Assembly (NCBI RefSeq): GCF_001514215.1 | Contig: NZ_KQ948852.1 | Coordinates: forward strand, 12,292 to 76,291 | DNA from: Streptomyces bungoensis | Lineage (GTDB): Bacteria; Actinomycetota; Actinomycetes; Streptomycetales; Streptomycetaceae | Length of the DNA stretch: 64,000 bases | Reading direction: 5' to 3' | Shown here: positions 1 to 6,891 of the stretch, in pieces | Numbering within the stretch: position 1 is the first letter of the stretch | How the letters are laid out: each line of letters starts with the position of its first letter | Notes under the pieces: model-generated | What the model was told of the DNA's origin: nothing | Database searches by the model: none | Seen by the model: the letters and a program-made list of their open reading frames with translations, nothing else | Position numbers and translations under genes: made by a program

Positions 1-338
1 CCGCCTGCCGCCAGGGGCGCCTCGGCGGCCGGCGTCGCGAGGTGCCCACCGGGACGCAGCGCGATGACCGAGGCGGTGGCGGGCCCGGGCCGGTCGGCCG
101 GCGGATCGGACCGGGGCGCGGCCGGGGGGGCCGGCGCGGATGCCGTCGTGGCCAGGTGGGCGCGGGCCGCCGCCAGGGCGCCGCGTATCTCCCGAGTGCC
201 GGTGGACACGCACAGGGTGTAGCCGAGGTCCCGCAGGCGCGGGCTCGGCTCCGCCGCTCCGGCGAGGGTCTCCTCGGCGAGCAGCGTCTCGTACTCCTCG
301 ACGAGCCCGCGCAGGACGGCGGGAGAGGGCATCAGCAT
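1..338 (-). CDS. DUF5133 domain protein, partial (3' end outside window)
   Basis: I read an open frame on the minus strand from an ATG at 338 (begins MLMPSPAVL) that runs off the left edge. The first 65 residues carry the pattern of the small Streptomyces DUF5133 proteins: MLMP-PAVLR, a predicted helix with EEYETLLAEE, and the segment YTLCVSTGTREI followed by an alanine-rich helix. The rest is Ala/Pro-rich. The biochemical function of this family is unknown. It lies 31 bp downstream of the sigma factor gene on the same strand and is probably co-transcribed with it. Family assignment is from memory of the motif; the C terminus cannot be seen. Confidence 0.7.
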   Translation of the reverse strand, partial: MLMPSPAVLRGLVEEYETLLAEETLAGAAEPSPRLRDLGYTLCVSTGTREIRGALAAARAHLATTASAPAPPAAPRSDPPADRPGPATASVIALRPGGHLATPAAEAPLAAG

Positions 339-369
339 GCGGGCAGGCTCCTCGGTCCGGGGCTCGGGC

Positions 370-1227
370 TCACAGGGCGCCCCGGCCACCGGGCCCCTGC
401 CCCAGCACCTCGTCGCGGACCCGGGCGCAGCTGCGGCTGATGAGCCGGGAGACGTGCATCTGGGAGATGCCGAGCTTGTCGGCGATGCGGCTCTGCGTCA
501 TGTCCTCGAAGAACCGCATGTAGAGGATGGCCCGTTCCCGCTCGGGCAGCCGGCGCAGGCCCTCCTTGGCGGCCTCGCGGTCGACCACGACGTCGTAGGA
601 GGAGTCGGCCGCGCCCAGGGTGTCGGCCAGGCTGTACCCGTCGTCGCCGCTGGACAGCTCCGCGTCCAGGGAGAGGGTGCTGAAGCTCTCCAGCGCCTCC
701 ATGCCGGCGGCGACCTCCTCCTCGGTGAGGCCGGTGTGGGCGGCGATGTCGGCGGCGCTCGGTTCGGGGCTGCCGGGGTTCTGGGTGAGGTCGCGGCGCG
801 CCACCCGCACGCGGTTGCGCAGTTCCTGCACCCGGCGGGGCACCCTGAGGGCCCACATCCGGTCCCGGAAGTGCCGCTTGACCTCGCCCGTGATGGTGGG
901 CACGGCGTAGCTCTCGAAGGCCCCTCGGGAGGGGTCGAAGCGGTCGATGGCCTTGACCAGCCCGAGCGCGGCCACCTGGCGCAGGTCCTCCACGGACTCG
1001 CCGCGGTCGCGGAAACGGCCGGCGATGCGGTGGGCCATGGGGAGCCACGCCGTCACGAGTTCGTCGCGGACGGCGTCCCGCTCGGGGCCGTCCTCCAGCT
1101 CCGCCATCCGGGCGAAGAGCGCCGCGGTGTCGGGAGCGTCGTCGTGGGTACGCCGTAGGGGCGCGGCGGGGGCGGTGGCGGTGTTGTCGGGCGTACCGGG
1201 ACGGCTTGTCGACATGTCGGTCAGCAT
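370..1227 (-). CDS. SigB/SigF/SigG-family RNA polymerase sigma factor
   Basis: A 285-residue alternative sigma factor of the group related to Bacillus SigB/SigF, which directs RNA polymerase to stress or developmental promoters. Region 2 is visible around residues 75-135 (LRQVAALGLVKAIDRFDP, then FESYAVPTITGEVKRHFRDR), region 3 around 140-210 and a region 4 helix-turn-helix near the C terminus (MTQSRIADKLGISQMHVSRL). An AGGAG about nine bases upstream supports the ATG at 1227; ATG at 1215 is an alternative. In this family activity is normally held by an RsbW-type anti-sigma kinase, and an RsbW-like ATPase lies just upstream (1464-1898). A DUF5133 gene follows. I saw no GGGTAC-type promoter in the 236 bp upstream. 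Confidence 0.93.
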   Translation of the reverse strand: MLTDMSTSRPGTPDNTATAPAAPLRRTHDDAPDTAALFARMAELEDGPERDAVRDELVTAWLPMAHRIAGRFRDRGESVEDLRQVAALGLVKAIDRFDPSRGAFESYAVPTITGEVKRHFRDRMWALRVPRRVQELRNRVRVARRDLTQNPGSPEPSAADIAAHTGLTEEEVAAGMEALESFSTLSLDAELSSGDDGYSLADTLGAADSSYDVVVDREAAKEGLRRLPERERAILYMRFFEDMTQSRIADKLGISQMHVSRLISRSCARVRDEVLGQGPGGRGAL

Positions 1228-1463
1228 GCGGAATCGCTCCTGAACGGGGTTTCAGGGCGGGGTGGAACGTGGGGCTCCTGGTCCTCGCCCGAACGGTGCT
1301 GTCAGGGTTCGCCGCGGAGACACCGCCTGGGCCCGCCGGAGGGGGCCGCAGCAGCAGTGCAGATCTCCGCTGGGCGCGCGCCTCCGGTCCGAAGCACAAG
1401 ATTCCGCCTGCCCCTGCGCCCCGATGGCAAACGCCGTTTTGCCGGAACTTCGCCCGTGGGGTC

Positions 1464-1898
1464 TCAGCGCAGGGGGACGACGGCCGTGATGCGCTTGCCG
1501 CCGCGGGGCAGATCGGCGACCGTGACGTCCCTGGCCAGCCTGCAGACGATGGGCCAGCCGCGGCCGCCGAGCCGGGAGCGGCCGTAGTCGTCGGCGGGGG
1601 CGGCGGCCACCGGGAGCTCGTCGCTGCGGTCGCTGACCGACACGCTGACGTCCACGCCGTCGACGTCGACGTCGAAGTCGGTGATGCCGCCGCCGTGCAG
1701 GATGGCGTTGGTGGTGAGTTCCGAGGTGACCAGCAGGGCGTCCTCGAGGGCGCCGGCGTCGCAGGTGTAGGCGCAGGCCGCGCACCGCTCGTGCACCACC
1801 CGCCGCACCGTCCGGCGGGCGTCGGCCGGCCGGGACGGCAGGGTCCGGCACGGTTCCCGCAGGTCTGCCGAGGAGTCGTTCCGATACGTCTCGCGCAT
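1464..1898 (-). CDS. RsbW-like ATP-binding protein (HATPase_c_2)
   Basis: A 144-residue single-domain GHKL ATPase. The N box is ALLVTSELTTNAILHGGG, and a G-box-like GGRGWPIV lies near residue 115. Streptomyces have many such anti-sigma-kinase-like proteins; some bind SigB-type sigma factors or phosphorylate anti-anti-sigma factors, most are uncharacterised. Position 236 bp upstream of the sigma factor on the same strand makes a regulatory link plausible but unproven. An AGGGAGGG lies before the ATG at 1898. Four cysteines cluster around residues 18-46, including the segment CAACAYTC, which could make the protein redox- or metal-responsive; that is inference. Confidence 0.88.
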   Translation of the reverse strand: MRETYRNDSSADLREPCRTLPSRPADARRTVRRVVHERCAACAYTCDAGALEDALLVTSELTTNAILHGGGITDFDVDVDGVDVSVSVSDRSDELPVAAAPADDYGRSRLGGRGWPIVCRLARDVTVADLPRGGKRITAVVPLR

Positions 1899-2036
1899 CC
1901 GTTTCCCTCCCTGTATCGTGCCCGGTTTGACGGGTTCTCCTTTTCCGGCTGACCTCTCTGCGTGACGTCAAACACGTTTGGCGGACACCGCCCCTGCCGG
2001 TGCCATCACCGCCCGACGGCCGGGTACCCGGTTCCC

Positions 2037-2279
2037 ATGACCGAAGTGGTGGACGCGGACGAGGTGTTGCGGCGCATCCGGCGAGGCAGGGACCGGGCGG
2101 CCGAGGAGGAACGGGCCTGGCGGGAGCGGGCCCAGAGCCTGACGGCGACCGATCCGGACGGGGCGCGCGAGGCGTCCGTCCGGGCGGGGGCCTACGAGGC
2201 GGTGCTGCGGGTGCTGGAGGAGATCGTCGACCCGGGCGGCAGGCCCGCGGCCGCGCCGGGAGTGAAACAGGTCACCTGA
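2037..2279 (+). CDS. Hypothetical small charged protein (80 aa)
   Basis: An 80-residue, strongly charged, probably all-helical protein (starts MTEVVDADEVLRRIRRGRD; rich in Arg and Glu, with a likely coiled coil over residues 5-65). I do not recognise a family. I chose the ATG at 2037 because the helical, coding-like sequence starts there; an in-frame GTG/ATG further upstream would add a low-complexity tail. It is divergent from the RsbW-like ATPase. A perfect GGGTACCC-type palindrome lies ten bases before the start. Coding potential is supported by GC-rich third positions; function unknown. Confidence 0.6.
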   Translation: MTEVVDADEVLRRIRRGRDRAAEEERAWRERAQSLTATDPDGAREASVRAGAYEAVLRVLEEIVDPGGRPAAAPGVKQVT

Positions 2280-2321
2280 CCCGCTCACGATTGGGCGAAC
2301 TCCGACCGAATGGTTTAGTGT

Positions 2322-2416
2322 TCATCCATACGCGGTGACGGAGTCGATCCGAGCGGTCCTCCCTCGCCACCCCGTACGGCCCTGGCTGGCCTCCCCCGTC
2401 CAGCCAGGGCTTTTCC
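2322..2416 (+). ncRNA. Candidate small RNA, possibly 6C RNA
   Basis: The intergenic space between the 80-aa protein and the CNMP protein has the layout of a small RNA gene: a promoter-like TTGGGC (2291-2296) and TAGTGT (2316-2321), then about 95 nt ending in a strong hairpin plus T-run (2379-2414). An upstream dyad is formed by GGTG (about 2334) with CACC (2368-2371). Both presumed loops are C-rich (TCCTCCCT and CCTCCCCCGT). That two-hairpin, C-loop arrangement is what defines the actinobacterial 6C RNA family, so I suggest that assignment, but I could not run a covariance search. Confidence 0.45.
2379..2414 (+). terminator. Intrinsic terminator of the candidate small RNA
   Basis: Perfect 11-bp stem GCCCTGGCTGG / CCAGCCAGGGC with a ten-base C-rich loop, followed directly by TTTT. 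A T-run after a stem is uncommon in this genome, which makes this one of the clearest rho-independent terminators in the window. Confidence 0.85.
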
Positions 2417-2559
2417 ATGCCCGCACGAGGGACCGCCGGGAGAATCCGCGTCCTTCGAGGTGCCCCGGACGGCGGCAGCGGCTGAAATGGGCTTAGGGAA
2501 GCACCCGAGAGGCAATCGAGGGACGCGTCCGTACCGCTGCCGGCGAGGAGCCCCGCGCC

Positions 2560-3018
2560 ATGACCAAAGCGATAAAACTGCTGACCGCCCTGCCGCAGGC
2601 CCAGCGCGAGCGGCTGATGGAGCTGGCCAGGGAGGTGTCCTTCCCGGAGGACAGCCGGATCTTCGAGCCCGGCGGGACCGCCGACCGCTTCTGGGTGATC
2701 CGCTCGGGCGCGGTCCACCTGGACCAGCAGGTCACCTCCCGGCAGCGGGTCACCGTGGCCACGCTGGGCGCGGGCGACATGCTCGGGTGGTCCTGGCTCT
2801 TCCCGCCGTACGAGTGGGACTTCGGCGCGGTGGCGTTCAGCAACGTACGCGCCTACGAGTTCGACGGGCCGTCCGTGCTGGCACTGTGCGTGGAGGACCC
2901 GCTGCTCGGGCTCTCCCTGGTGCGGACGGTCGCCGAGATCCTCGCCCACCGGCTGGAGACGACCCGCGGCAAGCTGATGGACCAGTACGCGATCCGGCGG
3001 CGCACCGGGCTGATCTGA
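2560..3018 (+). CDS. Cyclic nucleotide-binding domain protein (Crp/Fnr-like, no HTH)
   Basis: A 152-residue protein made of one cNMP-binding beta-barrel (residues about 10-115) and a C-terminal helix (VRTVAEILAHRLETTRGKL). Recognisable elements are FEPGGTADRFWVIRSGAVHLDQ and the stretch VATLGAGDMLGWSWLFPPYEWDF, which replaces the usual phosphate-binding cassette (GE-A/T) of cAMP-binding members. There is no helix-turn-helix, so it is not a DNA-binding Crp but a stand-alone sensor or subunit. A GCGAGGAG lies before the ATG at 2560. It converges on the MFS gene 19 bp away. Ligand and partner cannot be told from sequence. Confidence 0.88.
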   Translation: MTKAIKLLTALPQAQRERLMELAREVSFPEDSRIFEPGGTADRFWVIRSGAVHLDQQVTSRQRVTVATLGAGDMLGWSWLFPPYEWDFGAVAFSNVRAYEFDGPSVLALCVEDPLLGLSLVRTVAEILAHRLETTRGKLMDQYAIRRRTGLI

Positions 3019-3037
3019 GGCCGGGCGCCGACCGCCC

Positions 3038-4339
3038 TCAGATCCGGTAGCGGCGCAGCGCCGGGACCGCGGCGGCGAGCGCCAGCATCACCGCGACGAC
3101 CAGCGCGCCGCCGGCCGCCACGGCCGCCCGGGGGCCGAAGGCGGAGCCGGCCGTGCCGTGCAGGACGTCGGCCAGGCGCGGGCCGCCCACGACGACCACG
3201 GTGAACACGCCCTGCATCCGGCCGCGCATGTCGTCGGTCGCGGCGGACAGCAGGATGGCCCCGCGGAACACCATGGAGACCATGTCGGCCACACCCGCGG
3301 CGGCGAGGAACGCCACGGCCACCCAGAGGTTCCCGCTCAGCCCGAACCCGGCGACGGCGACCCCCCAGCCGACCACCGCGCCGATCACCATCCAGCCGTG
3401 CCGGCGCGCCCGGGAGAAGACACCGGAGAACAGACCGCCGAGCACCGCGCCGACCGGGATGCCGGCGAACAGCACGCCGAGCGCGAGCCCCTCGCCCCAC
3501 GAGGCGTACGTCTGCGCGGCCAGCTCCGGGAACAGCGCGCGGGGCATGCCGAACACCATGGCGACGATGTCGGCGAGGAAGGACAGCAGCAGCACCTTGT
3601 GCCCGGAGATGTAGCGGAAGCCGTCGGCTATCGCCCGCAGCCCGGCCCGGCGGGCCGGCCCGTCGCCCAGCGGCGGCATCGCGGGCAGCCGGAACACCGC
3701 CCACACGGTGACGCACAGGGCGAGCGCGTCGACGAGGTACAGCTCGGGCAGCCCGATGACCGGGATCAGCACACCGGCCAGCAGCGGGCCCGCGACGGCG
3801 CCGGTCTGCATCACGGTGGAGCCGAGCGCGTTGGCCGCGGGCAGTTCCCGCGCGGGCACGAGGCGGGCGATGGAGGCGTTGCGGGCCGGGGAGTTCAGGC
3901 CGAAGAACGCCTGCTGCACGGCGAGCAGCACCATCAGCACGGCGACGGAGTCCAGGCCGGTGACGGCCTGCGCCCAGAACAGCAGCGAGGTCACGGCGAT
4001 CCCGCAGTTGGTGACCAGCAGCAGCCTGCGCCGGTCCACCGTGTCGGCGACGGCCCCGCCCCACAGCGCGAACACCACCATCGGCACCAGGCCGGCGAGG
4101 CTGGCGTAGCCGACCCAGGCCGAGGAGTGGGTGATGTCGTAGATCTGCTTGGGGACGGCGACGGCGGTCAGCTGGCTGCCCACGGCGGTGACGACGGTCG
4201 ACGACCACAGGCGCCGGTAGGCCGGGATGCGCAGGGGCCGGGTGTCCATCGCCCAGCGGCGCCAGCCGCGCCGGGGCGGGGCGGGCGCGTCCGGACCGGC
4301 GGTGTCGGGGGCGGTGCTGCTGCTCTCGCTGGTGTCCAC
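3038..4339 (-). CDS. MFS transporter (EntS-like, 12 TM)
   Basis: A 433-residue major facilitator exporter of the MFS_3/EntS-like type, many of which move siderophores or drugs outward. It shows twelve hydrophobic segments, the loop 2-3 signature GGAVADTVDRRRLLLVTN and the half-way loop around residue 230. The second copy of the signature (LSAATDDMRGRMQGVFTVVVVGGPRLADVL) near residue 360 is typical of this group. Start is a GTG at 4339; a later Met (MDTRPLRIPAYRRLW, at about 4249) is possible because the first 30 residues are low-complexity Ser/Pro/Ala. Substrate cannot be inferred; no siderophore genes are adjacent. Confidence 0.88.
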   Translation of the reverse strand: MDTSESSSTAPDTAGPDAPAPPRRGWRRWAMDTRPLRIPAYRRLWSSTVVTAVGSQLTAVAVPKQIYDITHSSAWVGYASLAGLVPMVVFALWGGAVADTVDRRRLLLVTNCGIAVTSLLFWAQAVTGLDSVAVLMVLLAVQQAFFGLNSPARNASIARLVPARELPAANALGSTVMQTGAVAGPLLAGVLIPVIGLPELYLVDALALCVTVWAVFRLPAMPPLGDGPARRAGLRAIADGFRYISGHKVLLLSFLADIVAMVFGMPRALFPELAAQTYASWGEGLALGVLFAGIPVGAVLGGLFSGVFSRARRHGWMVIGAVVGWGVAVAGFGLSGNLWVAVAFLAAAGVADMVSMVFRGAILLSAATDDMRGRMQGVFTVVVVGGPRLADVLHGTAGSAFGPRAAVAAGGALVVAVMLALAAAVPALRRYRI

Positions 4340-4431
4340 GGGCGTCCTGGTCGTCGGCAGAGGTTGGTTCTTACACCTTTCGATGCGGGATCACTATGGC
4401 AGGACCGGCCGGGGGTACCGAATCCTTCGTC

Positions 4432-5046
4432 TCAGGCGCCGCTGACGAGCAGGGCGCCGAGGCCGAGCATCGTGACGGCGACCAGCCCGTCCAGGACGCG
4501 CCAGGCCGAGCGCCGGGCGAGGAGGCGGCCGAGCAGCCGGGCGCCGAAGCCCAGGGCGGCGAACCAGCACAGGCTCGCCAGGGCGGCGCCGAGCCCGAAG
4601 GTCCAGCGCAGCGGGCCGCGGTCGGCGGCGAGGGAGCCGAGCAGGAAGACGGTGTCCAGGTAGACGTGCGGGTTGAGCCAGGTCATCGCGAGGCAGGTCA
4701 GGACCGCGCGGCGGCGGGAGCCGGCCGCCTCGCCGTCCGTCGTGAGGCCGGTGCCGGGCCGCAGCACCCGGCGGGCGGCCAGGGCGCCATAGCACAGCAG
4801 GAACACGCCGCCGACCAGCCCGACGGCCCGCACCGCGCCCGGCCACGCCACCACGACCGCGCCGACGCCGCCGACGCCCAGCGCGATGAGGACCGCGTCG
4901 GACAGGGCGCAGATGCCGACCACGGCGAGGACGGCGTCGCGGCGCACCCCCTGGCGCAGGACGAAGGCGTTCTGGGCGCCGATGGCGACGATCAGGGAGA
5001 GGCCGGTGCCGAATCCGGCGGCCGCGGCGGTCAGGGCGTGGTTCAT
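4432..5046 (-). CDS. LysE/ArgO family amino-acid exporter
   Basis: A 204-residue inner-membrane exporter of the LysE/ArgO family, which exports basic amino acids such as lysine and arginine. The family signature is clear: GFGTGLSLIVAIGAQNAFVLRQG at residues 11-33, then GICALSDAVLIALGVGG, and the conserved TWLNPHVYLDTVFLLGSL near residue 120. Six hydrophobic segments fit the known topology. It is divergently transcribed from an ArgP/LysG-type LysR regulator with only 69 bp between the starts, the classical lysE-lysG arrangement, so induction by intracellular basic amino acids through that regulator is likely. Confidence 0.93.
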   Translation of the reverse strand: MNHALTAAAAGFGTGLSLIVAIGAQNAFVLRQGVRRDAVLAVVGICALSDAVLIALGVGGVGAVVVAWPGAVRAVGLVGGVFLLCYGALAARRVLRPGTGLTTDGEAAGSRRRAVLTCLAMTWLNPHVYLDTVFLLGSLAADRGPLRWTFGLGAALASLCWFAALGFGARLLGRLLARRSAWRVLDGLVAVTMLGLGALLVSGA

Positions 5047-5081
5047 GTCCTCGACGCTAAGCGGACGATCACCGCTCGTAC

Positions 5082-5109
5082 AGCTAAAGATTCTTACGTA
5101 CCCTTAGCT
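5082..5109. promoter_or_regulatory. Candidate LysR operator between lysE-like and argP-like genes
   Basis: Imperfect dyad AGCTAAAG (5082-5089) and CCTTAGCT (5102-5109), seven of eight positions paired, with a 12-bp spacer, in the 69-bp divergent gap. LysR regulators typically bind interrupted dyads beginning T-N11-A at the divergent promoter. A further CTAAG lies at 5057-5061. Confidence 0.5.
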
Positions 5110-5115
5110 CTCGTG

Positions 5116-5997
5116 ATGACGGAGCTTCCGCTGGACCAGGTGCGCACCCTGCTGGCCGTGGTGGACGAGGGCACCTTCGACGCGGCGGCCGCGGCCCTGC
5201 ACCTGACGCCGTCCGCGGTCAGCCAGCGCATCAAGGCACTGGAGCAGCGGACGGGCCGGGTGCTGCTGCAGCGCACCAAGCCGGTGCGGCCGACGGAGTC
5301 CGGGGAGGTGCTGGTGCGGTTCGCCCGGCAGCTGGTCCGGCTGGAGCGGGACGCGCGCGGCGAGCTCGGGATGAGCGGTGCCGGGGAGCCGACCCGGGTG
5401 TCGGTCGCGGTGAACGCGGACTCGCTGGCGACCTGGTTCCTCGGCGCGCTCACCCGGGCGCCGGGGCTCTGCTTCGAACTGCACCGCGAGGACGAGGACC
5501 ACACGGCGGCGCTGCTGCGCGAGGGGCTGGTGATGGCCGCCGTGACCTCCTCCCCCGACCCGGTGCCCGGCTGCTCGGTCCGCCCGCTCGGCCGGATGCG
5601 CTACCTGCCGGCGGCCGCGCCCGGGTTCGCCGAACGCCACCTGGACGGGTCCCTGCGCGCTCTCCTGCCCGCGGCGCCCGTCGTGGTCTTCGACCGCAAG
5701 GACGACTTCCAGGACGGGTTCGTCCGCCACCTCGGCGGCACCGCCGCCGGCCCGCTGCGGCACTACGTGCCCACCTCGGAGGGCTTCCTCGACGCGGTCG
5801 CGGCGGGCCTGGGCTGGGGCATGATCCCGGAGCCCCAGGCGGCCCCCCTCCTCGCCGAGGGCCGGCTCACCCTGCTCACCCCCGACGACTGGACGGACCT
5901 CCCCCTCTACTGGCAGCAGTGGAAGCTCGACTCCCCGGCCCTGGCGGCGCTGGCGGAGGCGGTGGCGGCGACGGCCCGCGAGGCGCTGCGGGACTGA
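5116..5997 (+). CDS. LysR family regulator, ArgP/LysG type
   Basis: A 293-residue LysR-type transcription factor. The N-terminal winged HTH (residues 1-65) reads LDQVRTLLAVVDEGTFDAAAAALHLTPSAVSQRIKALEQRTGRVLL, which is close to the ArgP (IciA) group including the SAVSQRIKALE recognition helix. The rest is the periplasmic-binding-protein-like effector domain. ArgP/LysG proteins sense lysine or arginine and activate the exporter gene; here the LysE-type exporter is divergent with a short shared promoter region. Start taken as ATG 5116; the GTG three bases upstream is equivalent. It converges on the TetR gene 24 bp downstream. Confidence 0.92.
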   Translation: MTELPLDQVRTLLAVVDEGTFDAAAAALHLTPSAVSQRIKALEQRTGRVLLQRTKPVRPTESGEVLVRFARQLVRLERDARGELGMSGAGEPTRVSVAVNADSLATWFLGALTRAPGLCFELHREDEDHTAALLREGLVMAAVTSSPDPVPGCSVRPLGRMRYLPAAAPGFAERHLDGSLRALLPAAPVVVFDRKDDFQDGFVRHLGGTAAGPLRHYVPTSEGFLDAVAAGLGWGMIPEPQAAPLLAEGRLTLLTPDDWTDLPLYWQQWKLDSPALAALAEAVAATAREALRD

Positions 5998-6021
5998 GCC
6001 GGGCGCGGCCCCCGGTGTCCG

Positions 6022-6726
6022 TCACCCCGGCTGCTCCAGCCGGGTCGCGGCGCTGTCCAGCAGCATGTCCAGGGCCGTCGGGTAGGCGCTGGTGAGCATG
6101 CGGCGGGCCAGCAGCGGGGCCGCCTCGGCGATGCGCGGGTGCGTCGTGCGGGGCAGCCGGGCGTAGGTCGAGCGCCACTGGTCCTCGTCGGCCCGCTGGG
6201 AGGCGGTCGGCAGGGCCAGGGAGGCGGAGTCGAGCGCGGCGAAGGCCAGCGTCTGGTCGATGAACGCGTGGTAGATGCGGACCGTCTCGGGCAGCGGGAA
6301 CCCGGCCCGGCGCAGGACGTCCAGCACCGCCTCGTCGGCGGCCAGTTCGTGCGCGCGGCCGGTGACCCGGCTCGCGGTCAGCAGCGCGGCCTGCGGGTGC
6401 GCCACGTACGCGGCGTGGATGCGCAGCCCGATCGCCTCGAGGTCCGCCCGCCACCGCCCGGTCGGCGCCCACCCGCGCAGCGCCTGCCCGATGAGCGCGT
6501 CCCCGATGGCCAGGGTCAGGTCGTCCATGCCGCGGAAGTACCGGTACAGGGTGCTGGGGTCGCAGTCCAGGGCGAGTCCCAGGCGGCGCGCGGTGAGCCC
6601 GCTGCTGCCGTGCTCGCGCAACAGCCGCAGCGCGGTGTCGACGATCAGCCGCTCGGACAGCACGGTGCCGCTCCGGGTCGGCCGGCGCCGGCGGCGCCGC
6701 TCCTCGGGCACGACGGGCTTGGGCAC
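6022..6726 (-). CDS. TetR family transcriptional regulator
   Basis: A 234-residue TetR protein: basic N-terminal tail (ERRRRRRPTRSG), then a helix-turn-helix at about residues 25-70 (LREHGSSGLTARRLGLALDCDPSTLYRYFRGMDDL), and a helical ligand-binding domain ending near residue 230. It is divergent from a saccharopine-dehydrogenase-like gene; the 165-bp gap holds a large symmetric operator (6790-6827) overlapping both promoters. It therefore probably represses itself and the enzyme gene, with an unknown small-molecule inducer. Confidence 0.9.
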   Translation of the reverse strand: MPKPVVPEERRRRRRPTRSGTVLSERLIVDTALRLLREHGSSGLTARRLGLALDCDPSTLYRYFRGMDDLTLAIGDALIGQALRGWAPTGRWRADLEAIGLRIHAAYVAHPQAALLTASRVTGRAHELAADEAVLDVLRRAGFPLPETVRIYHAFIDQTLAFAALDSASLALPTASQRADEDQWRSTYARLPRTTHPRIAEAAPLLARRMLTSAYPTALDMLLDSAATRLEQPG

Positions 6727-6789
6727 GGCGGATCCTTCCTGGGGCCCGGGAACCGGTGGCTGATGCCAGCGGCCCTTATGCCAACGCCA

Positions 6790-6827
6790 TTGACCTTACG
6801 CCACGCCGCGGCGTTGTATCGGGTCAA
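6790..6827. promoter_or_regulatory. Large symmetric operator with overlapping divergent promoters
   Basis: A 38-bp dyad with exact symmetry: TTGACC (6790-6795), seven bases, the perfect 12-bp palindrome ACGCCGCGGCGT (6803-6814), seven bases, GGTCAA (6822-6827). TTGACC also serves as a -35 box for the plus strand with TTGTAT (6814-6819) at 18 bp spacing, and its mirror copy is a -35 candidate for the tetR direction. A TetR protein bound here would block both promoters. Confidence 0.65.
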
Positions 6828-6891
6828 GGCGCGCCTGCCAGGTATCCGTTCCGTTTCTTCGTCCCAGATCTCAGGCAGGGAGTTCTTCATC

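Noticed and set aside
332..1975. Long minus-strand reading frame covering the sigma factor and ATPase genes
   Set aside because: It is a frame shadow: Arg/Pro/Ala-rich low-complexity product, while the true genes show domain motifs in the other frames. Many similar long frames across the window were dropped for the same reason.
2022..2027. GGGTAC ten bases before the 80-aa protein as a SigB-type promoter
   Set aside because: No GNNT element at 14-16 bp upstream (CCAT at the right place), so it fails the consensus.
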